The translations under genes and the position numbers were made by a program. From the NCBI RefSeq assembly GCF_964204645.1, contig NC_134034.1, positions 10,225,414 through 10,289,413 on the forward strand: 64,000 bases of DNA, read 5' to 3'. The notes below the pieces were generated by a model. The model was not told where the DNA came from. It searched no databases and was given only the letters and a program-made list of their open reading frames with translations. This stretch comes from Tubulanus polymorphus. Its lineage: Eukaryota > Nemertea > Palaeonemertea > Tubulaniformes > Tubulanidae. Of this stretch, positions 1 through 14,778 are shown piece by piece; the first letter of the stretch is position 1, and every line of letters starts with the position of its first letter.

Positions 1-1719
1 TGGCCGAAGCTGGAGACAATCAACACATATGATTAGCATATAGAATTTAGAATATAGTCTTTAAGGATCATTGTAGGAAATATTTTGCACCTACTTTTTG
101 ACCTTCTGTCCAACTTGCCAGTGCTGAACGGTCGAGATATAAGCGAAATAGCTAATATGAGCAAATATCGGAACGGAAGCTACCAGCACGCCAAAAGCTT
201 CTTTCCTGTCGTGTAAAAAATGAAACTCGTGGTCCAAGGACACGATGCCCACTTGGAAAGTGGTTTCAAACGCTCGAAAATCTAAAAAATTTCAATATTC
301 AACGCCTCCTGGTGACCATATCAAAGAACCAATGACCTTGAAACTCACTACAATTATAGAACATGTCAGCAGCTACAATTTTGCAATTGATTGTGGTAAC
401 AAAATATGCCTCGGTACCAATATAATATAGAAACACTAAGTTATTGTATTATTCAACGCCTCCTGGTGGCCATATACAAAGACTGATGACCCTGAAACTC
501 ACCCCAATCATAAAAACATCATGAGCTACAACTTACCAATTGATTGTGGTAACAAAATATGCTTAGGTATCAATATAATGTGGAAAGACTGTTTTCTACC
601 TACGAATGAGTATTGATGACACTAAGATGGCCACCAATTGCGTGATAACTGGCTGATCAAAAATACCAGTCTCATTTATTACAGATCCCTTTCCAAAGAA
701 TACCCATCACAAATTGCAATAAGAAATGGCAAACCAGTAGGAAGCTACAGGACTCAAAATTCACATTTTTGGGCACTAAAAAGGTCATAGGACGGCCATC
801 TTGAGTCCGATCGACCCAGTTTTTCTTATGCTGATGGGCCCTTGTGGGATTCAAATATGTCCGAAGATCAAGGTAATTGATCAAAGCGTCTTCAGAATTG
901 TCCTAAAAAATTTCAAAAATGTGTCAAAAGTGCTGATTTTGGCGAACAACAACGGCTGCCATTCGGCAATCTTGATTCTGACTGGGCCAGTTTTTTGGCT
1001 GAAGATGTGTCCAGGGTAGATACATGTGTAACCCAAATATCAAGATATTACATTGCAGCGCCGTTGAAACTTCCTTTAAAAAACTGGTGACCGTCTTCGG
1101 ACGAAAAGTGAACGCAATAGCCCGCTGGGACTTAAGTCCCAAGTAAGCTAATTACGACAAAAGCGATCGATGATTCGTACGCAATCGATTATGATCATCT
1201 TCAAAATCGTTAAAAAACGATTTCATATATAGAAATACGATCAATTTCTGAATTGTATTTGGAATTAAGATTCTATCAAAAATTTCACTCGCATTTGCAT
1301 TACTTACCAACAAAAGGCGACGAGAACTATAGGAGATACCCAATAAAATTGCATGTTTGCTGCCAAGAACCACGTCCACCCGCAACACTGGAATCACAGA
1401 ACACAAGCTAACGCCAAATACATATTCATATTCAAAATCGTATTCTGTTTCTTGGTTTGTTATTTGTCTAGCTGGCATTTGTCTGAATGAGGCATTAATA
1501 TTTTTATCTAGTCGCGATTTTTTTTTCTTCAAACGATAACTGAATTGAACCATAGAACTACAATGAGTGTTCGGGAACACCAAGTCCAATTCATCACGAT
1601 CCTTTCGGTGTTAATTTTACTACCCTAAACATATGTGTTTGCCCGATCAAGATTACATGATTACAAGCGGATTTTGGATGTTTCCGTTCGATTTGAGAGC
1701 TCTACGATCTACCATATAC
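1..1719. other. Stretch with no recognised gene
   Basis: This lies downstream (on the minus strand) of the last NRF-6-like exon I can recognise. The rest of that gene's acyltransferase domain should lie here or beyond the window edge, but I could not find its expected C-terminal membrane segments. A minus-strand open frame at 1152-1589 has no family resemblance I can see. The only clear structure is the tandem duplication at 300-595. Confidence 0.5.
300..595. repeat. Tandem duplication, two diverged copies of about 150 bp
   Basis: Both copies begin with AACGCCTCCTGGTG and share the block ATTGATTGTGGTAACAAAAT. They run about 300-452 and 453-595 and differ by scattered substitutions and small indels. 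No coding sense is evident. Confidence 0.75.
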
Positions 1720-6716
<4,997 letters not shown>

Positions 6717-7138
6717 GATATAAGTGACCTACTTCTGTGTCAACATAGCCTGCTGACTGCAATCCGTGTATAAGATATGTATATTGATTAAACACACGTA
6801 TTCATCAAATAACAATGTACGTAAAAAACAGGTTGTCCCCGTGTTGTATGGGTCATCTGTCAGCTGCTGTCAGCACGCCGCACTTCTGTTGAGCCTACCA
6901 TCTATCTAAGTCTTCCAATCTTTTCCGTCTGATGTCCTGTCCTTGTTCAAAAGAACACATATTATCTCCCATCACCAGCAGTGCCGCCTAGTTGGCTAGA
7001 TTCAGTTCAAATTCAAGTTCTGATGGACTTTGTTCGGTATTTAGACTTGCAGTGTTACTTATTTGGTGGTGCTGACACCTACTATATCGTTCTTGTACTA
7101 GCAGGTTAGTTGTAGTCGACGCTCAAGATTCAGGTTTT

Positions 7139-7220
7139 ATGGCAAAGATCATTATCGCCGACCCAATGTTCGTTTGTTTTATCCGTACTTTATCTCACCG
7201 GAACACTGAAAAAGTAATCG
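7139..7220 (-). pseudogene. Decayed copy of NRF-6-like exon 2
   Basis: The plus-strand text TGGCAAAGATCATTATCGCC...CCAATGTTCGT closely matches the reverse complement of the real exon at 6152-6276, including the polypyrimidine-AG acceptor on the minus strand (TTTTTCAGTGTT). The copy has small deletions and the family frame hits a stop (CGG TGA) right after the acceptor, so it cannot code. It indicates a local duplication of the upstream part of the gene. Confidence 0.7.
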
Positions 7221-7325
7221 TAGCTTGGGATAACCAGAGTTATGATAAAACGAGTTTTCTGATGGGTGAAGCCACTAAATCCATTTTTGCGAAGGCAAAT
7301 GGCCCAAAGATTTTGCGGTTCTATG

Positions 7326-7331
7326 AACGCT
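7326..7331. repeat. Target-site duplication AACGCT (left copy)
   Basis: The six bases AACGCT immediately precede the element terminus AGTAATCGGGG and are repeated exactly after the other terminus at 9743-9748. This marks the insertion boundary. Confidence 0.88.
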
Positions 7332-7673
7332 AGTAATCGGGGTAATGGGCTTTCAAGCCAAAGGTCGAACGGTCGAGCTCATAAAAAATGAAAAACATGA
7401 AAATAATAACAATTTCTACTTGAATTAGTCGGGAAACTCATAAAAAATGAAAAATAATTCTCACACACTCGAATTTATTTTTCATTTTTACTCGCTAGAA
7501 AAAAGTGTGAGTAAAGTGTGAGTGAAATAAATTCGAGCGCGCAAGAATTATTTTTCATTTTTTATGAGTTTCACTCCTAATTCAAGTAGAAATTGTTATT
7601 ATTTTCATGCTTTTCATTTTTAATGAACTCGACCATTCAACCTTTAACCTGAAAGCCCATTACCCCTATTACT
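7332..7673. repeat. Inner inverted-repeat unit at the left end of the element
   Basis: 342 bp that begins AGTAATCGGGGTAATGGGC and ends GCCCATTACCCCTATTACT, so the unit is itself palindromic around about 7503. The arms contain TCATAAAAAATGAAAAATAA and a GTGTGAGT repeat near the centre. It recurs as a mirror copy at 9401-9742. Confidence 0.8.
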
Positions 7674-7793
7674 CTTAAAATATTCATATACATGAATAAA
7701 ATATATATGAATAACATATAAATTGATAGATTATTCAATATAAAAGTGTGAGTGAAATAATTCATATTTAAAACAGTGAATATTTATATTTGA

Positions 7794-8443
7794 ATGAGTT
7801 TTAATAAAAGTTTTGTTATAAAAATGAAGAAAGAAGAGAAGAACCCAACTTTAAAATCGAAATCAATGAAACCAATAAATCATTTTCACAGTTTTACATT
7901 AAAAATTATATTTCAGCAACAAATTTAGTGCCCGCAAGACATTATAAAATCGATAACATAACTATGATTAATCAAATATTATCAAATGAAACATATTTAA
8001 TTACTGAACTAGTAGATACTTTTGATAATGGTGTTAAAAATCCTAAAGTATTCAATACAGTTTTAAATTTTAAAGGAACTTTAGATGAAAACATAATTAA
8101 TATTCTTAAAACTCCTTTCAATGAAAGAAATAATGATATAATACTTTCAAAAGATTACAATGATTTGATTAACTTAAGAATTGAAAAAAGACAATTATAT
8201 TATTTCAATTTTGATAATAAACAAATTATCTATAACGAAAATTCATCAAATATTGGCATTCAATGTGAATTAGATAATGAAAAATCATTTAAAGATATTG
8301 CAGTTCAATGTAAATTAGATGATGAATTTAGAAAATTCAATCCTAATGTGAAAGTGCATTGTTATTGCGGAGGTAAATATTTAAAATCACATAAATCAAA
8401 GCAATATGAAGCAATTAAACATAAAAACTGGCGTAAAGAGTAA
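7794..8443 (+). pseudogene. Left-arm copy of the element ORF, frameshifted near its start
   Basis: Same gene as the intact right-arm copy (8630-9280, minus). A one-base deletion in the GAAGAA-rich run near 7833 shifts the frame after about 14 codons; downstream the frame is open to the stop. One further substitution (TTTTCACAG for TTTTTACAG) is seen nearby. The near identity of the arms points to a recent origin or to copying between the arms. The C-terminal motif CYCGG is retained. Confidence 0.75.
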
Positions 8444-8504
8444 CAATTCTACATTATAATTATTGAATTGAGTTAAATGATTTAAATATCTAATAGACTG
8501 TTAC

Positions 8505-8558
8505 AATGATAAATTGTTTGACAGTTGAAATGATAAATTGTTTGACAGTTGAAATGAT
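8505..8558. repeat. Palindrome centre with a short direct repeat
   Basis: ATGATAAATTGTTTGACAGT occurs twice in tandem (about 8507 and 8530). This is the only part of the element that is not palindromic, and may be the scar of a deletion joining two terminal repeats. Confidence 0.6.
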
Positions 8559-8629
8559 ATTTATCATTTTAACAGTCTATTAGATATTTAAATCATTTAA
8601 CTCAATTCAATAATTATAATGTAGAATTG

Positions 8630-9280
8630 TTACTCTTTACGCCAGTTTTTATGTTTAATTGCTTCATATTGCTTTGATTTATGTGATTTTAAATATTTAC
8701 CTCCGCAATAACAATGCACTTTCACATTAGGATTGAATTTTCTAAATTCATCATCTAATTTACATTGAACTGCAATATCTTTAAATGATTTTTCATTATC
8801 TAATTCACATTGAATGCCAATATTTGATGAATTTTCGTTATAGATAATTTGTTTATTATCAAAATTGAAATAATATAATTGTCTTTTTTCAATTCTTAAG
8901 TTAATCAAATCATTGTAATCTTTTGAAAGTATTATATCATTATTTCTTTCATTGAAAGGAGTTTTAAGAATATTAATTATGTTTTCATCTAAAGTTCCTT
9001 TAAAATTTAAAACTGTATTGAATACTTTAGGATTTTTAACACCATTATCAAAAGTATCTACTAGTTCAGTAATTAAATATGTTTCATTTGATAATATTTG
9101 ATTAATCATAGTTATGTTATCGATTTTATAATGTCTTGCGGGCACTAAATTTGTTGCTGAAATATAATTTTTAATGTAAAACTGTAAAAATGATTTATTG
9201 GTTTCATTGATTTCGATTTTAAAGTTGGGTTCTTCTTCTTCTTTCTTCATTTTTATAACAAAACTTTTATTAAAACTCAT
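8630..9280 (-). CDS. Element-encoded 216-residue protein, C-terminal C-x-C-G-G motif
   Basis: Intact ORF of 216 codons on the right arm, reading towards the palindrome centre. Start chosen at the ATG followed by SFNKSFVIKMKKEEEE. It is rich in Asn, Lys and Ile, in keeping with the AT-rich arm and unlike the host genes. Residues near the end read VHCYCGGKYLK...HKSKQ...IKHKNW, a short Cys/His arrangement that could bind zinc; from memory, similar C-x-C-G-G tails occur in proteins of Polinton-like and large DNA viruses. Two internal peptides, IGIQCELDNEKSFKDI and IAVQCKLDDEF, look like a short repeat. Function unknown. The mirror copy in the left arm is frameshifted. Confidence 0.7.
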   Translation of the reverse strand: MSFNKSFVIKMKKEEEEPNFKIEINETNKSFLQFYIKNYISATNLVPARHYKIDNITMINQILSNETYLITELVDTFDNGVKNPKVFNTVLNFKGTLDENIINILKTPFNERNNDIILSKDYNDLINLRIEKRQLYYFNFDNKQIIYNENSSNIGIQCELDNEKSFKDIAVQCKLDDEFRKFNPNVKVHCYCGGKYLKSHKSKQYEAIKHKNWRKE

Positions 9281-9400
9281 TCAAATATAAATATTCACTG
9301 TTTTAAATATGAATTATTTCACTCACACTTTTATATTGAATAATCTATCAATTTATATGTTATTCATATATATTTTATTCATGTATATGAATATTTTAAG

Positions 9401-9742
9401 AGTAATAGGGGTAATGGGCTTTCAGGTTAAAGGTTGAATGGTCGAGTTCATTAAAAATGAAAAGCATGAAAATAATAACAATTTCTACTTGAATTAGGAG
9501 TGAAACTCATAAAAAATGAAAAATAATTCTTGCGCGCTCGAATTTATTTCACTCACACTTTACTCACACTTTTTTCTAGCGAGTAAAAATGAAAAATAAA
9601 TTCGAGTGTGTGAGAATTATTTTTCATTTTTTATGAGTTTCCCGACTAATTCAAGTAGAAATTGTTATTATTTTCATGTTTTTCATTTTTTATGAGCTCG
9701 ACCGTTCGACCTTTGGCTTGAAAGCCCATTACCCCTATTACT
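9401..9742. repeat. Inner inverted-repeat unit at the right end of the element
   Basis: Mirror copy of 7332-7673, beginning AGTAATAGGGGTAATGGGCT and ending ATTACT. The element therefore holds four copies of the terminal sequence. Confidence 0.8.
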
Positions 9743-9748
9743 AACGCT
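9743..9748. repeat. Target-site duplication AACGCT (right copy)
   Basis: Exact match to 7326-7331, directly after the right terminus CCCCTATTACT. Confidence 0.88.
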
Positions 9749-9978
9749 TTTGCTGATGTTTGTGATACCACATTTATAAAGAACAGAATTTAATGATCAC
9801 TATAATATTGTATTTCATTCAGAGGAAATATTTGTTCGATTGAAAAAGGGAGCGCGAACTCGTGATGGAAATGAATTAGGCATTATATCAAAAATATAAA
9901 ATATGAAATTCACTCTATAAAAATAAAACACTTTAAAAAAACCTTATGCGCTTAGATGGTCCTTGTCAATCAACGTGA

Positions 9979-10179
9979 TTACGAGATTGGAATCATAGGA
10001 GTGATTAATAGGACTCGCAAAGCAAGTAAGATAGCGAGGATAGATGTTGCGCAGACGCCGGTTGTCATTGAGCCATTATCAGTTTCCGAGTTTCCATCCG
10101 ATGTCGAATTTACATTATCAATAGCCCCAGGACCCGAACCCATCCGGCGAGTGCCGGTGATAGATCGCTTTCTGATCAC
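9979..10179 (-). CDS. Possible last exon of a GPI-anchored or membrane protein
   Basis: The minus-strand frame has a polar Ser/Asn/Gly-rich stretch (NSTSDGNSETDNGS) followed by a hydrophobic tail (CATSILAILLALRVLLI) and a stop, the pattern of a GPI-attachment signal. A possible acceptor lies just upstream (GATCAG). No upstream exon of the same gene was found, so this may be chance or a remnant. Confidence 0.2.
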   Translation of the reverse strand: MIRKRSITGTRRMGSGPGAIDNVNSTSDGNSETDNGSMTTGVCATSILAILLALRVLLITPMIPIS

Positions 10180-10261
10180 CGATCAATTCAAATCAATCAA
10201 ATTACATTTCAATCGGTTCTGGAATACATCCAAGAGTGATATCCGTCGCTTTCTTATCTTG

Positions 10262-10490
10262 AAATAGGGATTGACCGGGATTGACCCTCTTAAATTTATT
10301 TGATCGGTAAATTCCGTTTGATTTTTTGCCGTTAGCGTCCCTAACAAACCCACCACACCTGCCGGGAGCGAAACTGGGGGTTTAATTTTGAAATCGGAAA
10401 TCGAAGTACAGATCGTGTATAGTGTGGATCAGCAGTCGAGTTACAGAATCTTTTCTTTTTGTTTAAATCGAAAAGTCGGCTTTTAACGAT
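10262..10490. repeat. Dispersed repeat family A, copy 1
   Basis: Contains GATTGACC, TTTGATTTTTTG, CACCACACCTGCCGGG and TTTGAAATCGGAAATCGAAG. The same ordered blocks occur at 27365-27560 (opposite orientation) and 56184-56350. No coding capacity; a short interspersed element of unknown class. Confidence 0.7.
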
Positions 10491-12029
10491 CCCACTGAGG
10501 CCAACATTAGACAAGATCCTTGGTACGTTATGGACACATTTCCCCCAAACCATCTCTTTCTTTACCCCCAGAGACTACTGCAGTCATTGAAGACGATGCT
10601 GAACAAGATGCTTGAAAATATAGCTCATCGTCAATGATTTCAAGAATTTTCTGGGTTTTTTTTCATCGACGTTTGATGGGTTTACTATGTCAATTTGCAA
10701 GTATTATGAGATTCAGATTACATAAAATTTTGTCGTTTTAAAACATTTGAACACAATACGCAGGGCCGACGATTACAAGTTGACATTGACCCAGCTCTCA
10801 ACCACACAAAAATATCGTACCATTTTTCTTTTCTTCCCGGGAGAATTCTTTTCGAAATTGTTGCATTTAGAAGGCTCCGGGGCTATTTGAGACCGATCAT
10901 AATGTTTGAGACGCAGCTGCATCACAAGCCTAAATACCTTTTCAGGTATGGGAGCTGGCCTATAGCTACGGTTTAACGTTAGCCCCTCCGCCGGCGCTAT
11001 GGGCGTCATGTGTCATGCGAAATTCAACGCGAAATTGCGTAATCTTACTTTCATCCAATTTTTTTCGCCAAAAAATCTTTGTTTGTTTTGGCCACCGCGG
11101 TATCTAAATCATTTCATCCCCATTCGATTCGTCCGAATGCGTGCGTGAAGATGGTTGAAAATGAGTTAGCAGTGTATGAGTCAGCGCGATCGATGCGCGG
11201 TTGCATCCCGGAAAAGGGCTGCAGCATCTTTCCATCACAAGCAGAGAGGAGGAGGGAGAGAGGGGAGAGATGAGGCAGTACTGTGCGTACGGTATGTCAG
11301 CAACGTAGGCCTACGGTATTTGATCAACTGCGTGTGCTCAGTGATAAACATGTACGGTTTTTATCTTTTTAGAACGCAGTACTAAACTTTCCGGTATCGA
11401 TCCGGCTGATATTTCTAGGTGAATGTATGGGGCTGTACTGAAAATAGTGCCTTAGATTACAGGTTATATATTGAAGATTTATTCCAAAGAGACCACGTAC
11501 AGACTGGTACAAGGAACTATAATGATACTCACAAGGTAGGATACAGCTTGTACATGTCGACCGAGATTCGCTAATTAGAGACACCAACAATGTTTTTATC
11601 GACTTTTTTCATTCGATTGAACACGTGCGTTGTATATGTAGGTATATACGTAGGCTACAACACTCCTCAACAATCGCCGTGCATTTAGTATTGACTCAAA
11701 CAATAGATAGAGGATGTACGCCTAGGCAAACGAGGTAAAGCTCCCCTCCCCCTCCCCTGGAAATCCCAAGAAATATAGGGGATAACAATTTGTGTTTCGT
11801 GCACAAAGTACATAGTAATTAGTATGTAACGCTTTGAGCTTACCCATCCCCTACCCCTGTACCGGACCCCTTATCATATACTTACTAATTTGGGTTGGGG
11901 TTGAGCTTTATATGTCATATCTATCCGCGTATTTCAATGCTTATCTTTATGTTCATGTAGTGAGGTCGATCGTATTGTGACTTTTTGTGTGTTCACAAGA
12001 TTAATACGTGCTTTAACCGTTCGTAGGAG

Positions 12030-14287
12030 ATGAAGTGCAAAACCCGCACTGTAGCCGTCATACCGCCGCTGCTGCTAGTTGCGGGTTTGCTGTGGATGAC
12101 GTTTAGGCACCCCCGACGCCCGCGGCCGGCGCTCAGATGGTGCTCCGACGAAGAGGACCTAAGGGACGCGGCGCTGTTCAAATGGGATCGAAATGGCTGG
12201 AATAGAACTGATACCGATTTGGTAACTGCCGCAGACGTGTCGATCCCCGATATACGCGAGAAGATCGTCTACAAGAACTGCGCGGCGTTTTACGTCGAAG
12301 GAGCTAGTGAAAATATCCTGCCGCTGCTGAGGGAGGCAGAAACGGCCGCGCGGAGACCGCAGCGCTCGACTGAGGAATATTTGAAAATGACTTGCGACTG
12401 TAATGCGTTTAGACGCGATAGGAAGTATATTTTACACCCGCTGACAGAAACTGAACGCCAGTTCCCGATCGCGTTCAGTATACTTATCTACGCAGACCTG
12501 GAACGTTTTGAACGCCTGCTCAGAATGATCTACCGACCTCAGAATTACTATTGCGTGCACGTCGACGCGAAATCGTCTGCCGAGTTCATGGCAGCCGTCA
12601 GAGGTATCAGCGACTGTTTCCCGAACGTGTTTCTATCGCCGGAACGTTACGACGTTGTGTGGGGTAAACTGAGCGTACTGCAGCCGGAAATAAGCTGTAT
12701 GAAACAATTGCTTATAATGGGTAAATCGTGGAAATACTTTATCAATCTCACCGGCCAGGAGGCTCCGCTGAAAACGAATTTTGAACTGGTCAATATTCTG
12801 AAAACGTACAACGGAGCCAACGACGTTGAGAAACTGATATCTAGGTAAACACTTATTCATGAATTGTACGTATCAGAGGCGAATCTTAAATAGAGCGTCT
12901 GATTCGGGGAGGGGTGCACCTTAAAATAGGGCGTATCATAATCATATTAATAGGTTTTATAGTTTTTATATAGTTTTTCAGCTATTTTAAGTTTAATATT
13001 TTCCCTTTCCCCGCGAGATTTCAGGGCAAGTTGACATTACTGGGGGCAAGGTTCGGTACCCCTGCACCCTCCTCATAATTTGAGTTAATGTTCGGAAGGG
13101 CTGACTTAAAGGTATTCCTGTTATCTATAGTTTCTAAGTTTTCTTTTCACAGAAATGCCCCGGAACGTTATGCCGAGCGCATGAAGGAACTACCACTACC
13201 GGAGGGCGTTAGGGTTGTGAAAGGCGCAGTGCACGTGGTCTTGTCGAGGGGATTCGTCGAGTTCACCACGCATGCGCCGGTCGCCAAGTACTTATATAAC
13301 TGGTTCAGCGAGACGGCGATACCGGACGAGTATTTCTTCGCTACATTGAATCATAACCCACAGCTTGGAGCGCCCGGCGCTTACACTGGTGAGTATATCC
13401 ATATTAATTCCGTCTACAGGGGTATTTACAGTTTTGGACCCTGTGTGTTCAAGGTTGGTCTGCGAGCTTGCATGGCTATGACCAACCTTTCAAGATCACC
13501 CTTCTTCGACTATTGCCCTATAGATACATACAGTCATTTTGGAATATGGCGTTGGTAGTTGATTTTCGATTCGAAAGGTGAAGTGCTGAAAACATGTGAA
13601 GTGTGGACGGTCAGTTTTTGAATGTGTGCTGAAAAAATGCCTTATATTTGGTGTTTGTAGTAATTTCGATAAAAAATGTCTCCGTTCGAATCCTGAATAC
13701 GTGTGAAGTGTGAACGATCCAAAATTGGTCAAAATGGTGCTTAAGTCGCCCGGGTCAATCACCAAGTTAAAATCTCTCGTATCGATTCATTTCCTTGTGA
13801 ATTTAGTTGAAATCGGATCGAGAAGGTACCGGTACTCGATTACCAGGCTATAATTTCAATCAAAAAATCCCCGGGGGGACAATCCGAACGATGATAAACT
13901 GTTGAACGTCCGAAGGCGATTGCAGATAGAATAACTATGTCCGGCAAATAAATGTCTCTTAATTTTCCTTCAGGTAAAGTTCACGAGACCGACCCGGTGA
14001 AGTTACCATTTATGGCGAGATTCAAAAACTGGGGAGAATACCCATGCTCTGCGAATTTCTGGTTGAGATGGATATGCATTCTTACAGCCGGTGATCTTCC
14101 GACGCTTTCTCACCGTCCGGAACTGTTCGCCAATAAATTCTTGTGGCATTTTTCGCCGGTCGGATTCGACTGTCTGGAAGAGTTGTATTTCAATCGGACA
14201 CGCGATCAGTGGGCGAAGGGTCTATCGGCTAGCGCGATAGATTTGTCCTACTATAAGTCGTTAGATAACGTGTCCAATCACGTTTAA
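12030..14287 (+). CDS. GCNT-type beta-1,6-N-acetylglucosaminyltransferase (GT14), paralogue A
   Basis: Golgi type II membrane enzyme expected to add beta-1,6-GlcNAc branches to O-glycans from UDP-GlcNAc. Three exons, 12030-12844, 13153-13388 and 13974-14287, joined by GT-AG introns, give 454 residues in one frame. Residues about 10-25 form a single N-terminal signal anchor. The GT14 core follows in order: QFPIAFSILIYAD, MIYRPQNYYCVHVDAKS, CFPNVFLSPERYDVVW, WKYFINLTGQEAPLKTN, then PDEYFFATL (the family's conserved P-D-E segment), then ICILTAGDLP and LFANKF. Length and motif order match GCNT1/GCNT3-like proteins; the exact acceptor specificity cannot be read from sequence. A near-identical paralogue lies 5 kb downstream. 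Intron 2 (585 bp) carries a dispersed repeat related to that at 40690-41020. Confidence 0.93.
13570..13725. repeat. Dispersed repeat in GCNT-A intron 2
   Basis: Contains GAAGTGTGGACGGTCAGTTT, TGTGCTGAAAAAATG and GGTGTTTGTAGT, the same ordered words as the tandem units at 38990-39200 and 40690-41020. The paralogous GCNT-B intron 2 lacks it, so it was gained after the duplication or lost from B. Confidence 0.65.
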
Positions 14288-14778
14288 GGCGGTTTCATCG
14301 ATGGTCCGCTAGGTGGTGTTGCTAGTCGGAATAACTTCCCACCAAACGATGACCAGTGTCATCGGCTATCCCACCAAAGGGGCGTGTTGCAACTAATCAA
14401 AATCTATGTTAATTTGTTATGACGCGTGACTAGGAATTTGGCGAATCAGAGGCGCGTTTGTTTGAAATCGGTTTGTAGAAACTGGTGTATATCGGTTTAT
14501 TGCGTCATAAACCCATTTGCTGTAGTGTGAACAAATGCGACGTTACGAAAAGTCATTTTGAGTCAGCCGACCGCGGAAATCTCCTTATTCGGCCATGTTG
14601 GAAAAGACGGTTAGATGTTACAAACCGCTCGCAAACCGGTTTAGTCGGTTTACGCAAACCGTTTAGGTTGACGCCTAAACGAAGTTTGAGACGCCGGGTT
14701 TATGTAAACCGGTATGGACAAAGTCGATTTTCCTACAAACCTAAACGGTTTGCGCGAACCGATTTCAAACAAATACGC
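14288..14778. other. Downstream flank of GCNT-A
   Basis: Presumed 3' UTR and spacer. From about 14610 it has clustered AAACCGGTTT / AAACCGTTTAGG words and their complements. No gene recognised. Confidence 0.4.

Larger units (their letters stand above)
6717..7331. other. Sequence upstream of the NRF-6-like start, up to the palindromic element
   Basis: No complete gene is visible. The stretch would contain the promoter of the minus-strand NRF-6-like gene. Its right end holds a decayed copy of that gene's second exon (7139-7220), and the first copy of the target duplication of the palindromic element is at 7326-7331. Confidence 0.5.
7332..9742. mobile_element. Palindromic mobile element, Polinton/Maverick-like (2,411 bp)
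   Basis: Two arms, 7332-8514 and 8559-9742, are near-perfect reverse complements around a 44 bp centre. The termini read AGTAAT...ATTACT and the element is bounded by a 6 bp direct duplication AACGCT (7326-7331 and 9743-9748). Polintons/Mavericks are known for AG...CT termini, 6 bp target duplications and long terminal inverted repeats. Each arm carries one ORF pointing to the centre, and each arm begins with its own 342 bp inverted-repeat unit. No integrase, polymerase or capsid gene is present, so if the assignment is right this is a non-autonomous derivative consisting essentially of two terminal repeats. The family assignment is inference from termini and duplication length. Confidence 0.8.
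9749..12029. other. Gap between the palindromic element and GCNT-A
   Basis: No complete gene recognised. It holds one weak exon candidate (9979-10179, minus) and one copy of a dispersed repeat (10262-10490). From 11600 to 12029 I see only ordinary AT-rich upstream sequence of the GCNT gene; the AG dinucleotide just before its ATG could be a 5' UTR splice acceptor. Confidence 0.5.

Noticed and set aside
1152-1589. 145-codon minus-strand frame considered as the next NRF-6-like exon
   Set aside because: It lacks the family's WYLAND-type segment or convincing membrane helices, and no matching phase was found.
8515-8558. A CRISPR-like or phage-type structure at the palindrome centre
   Set aside because: Only two copies of a short direct repeat without spacers, in a eukaryotic setting.
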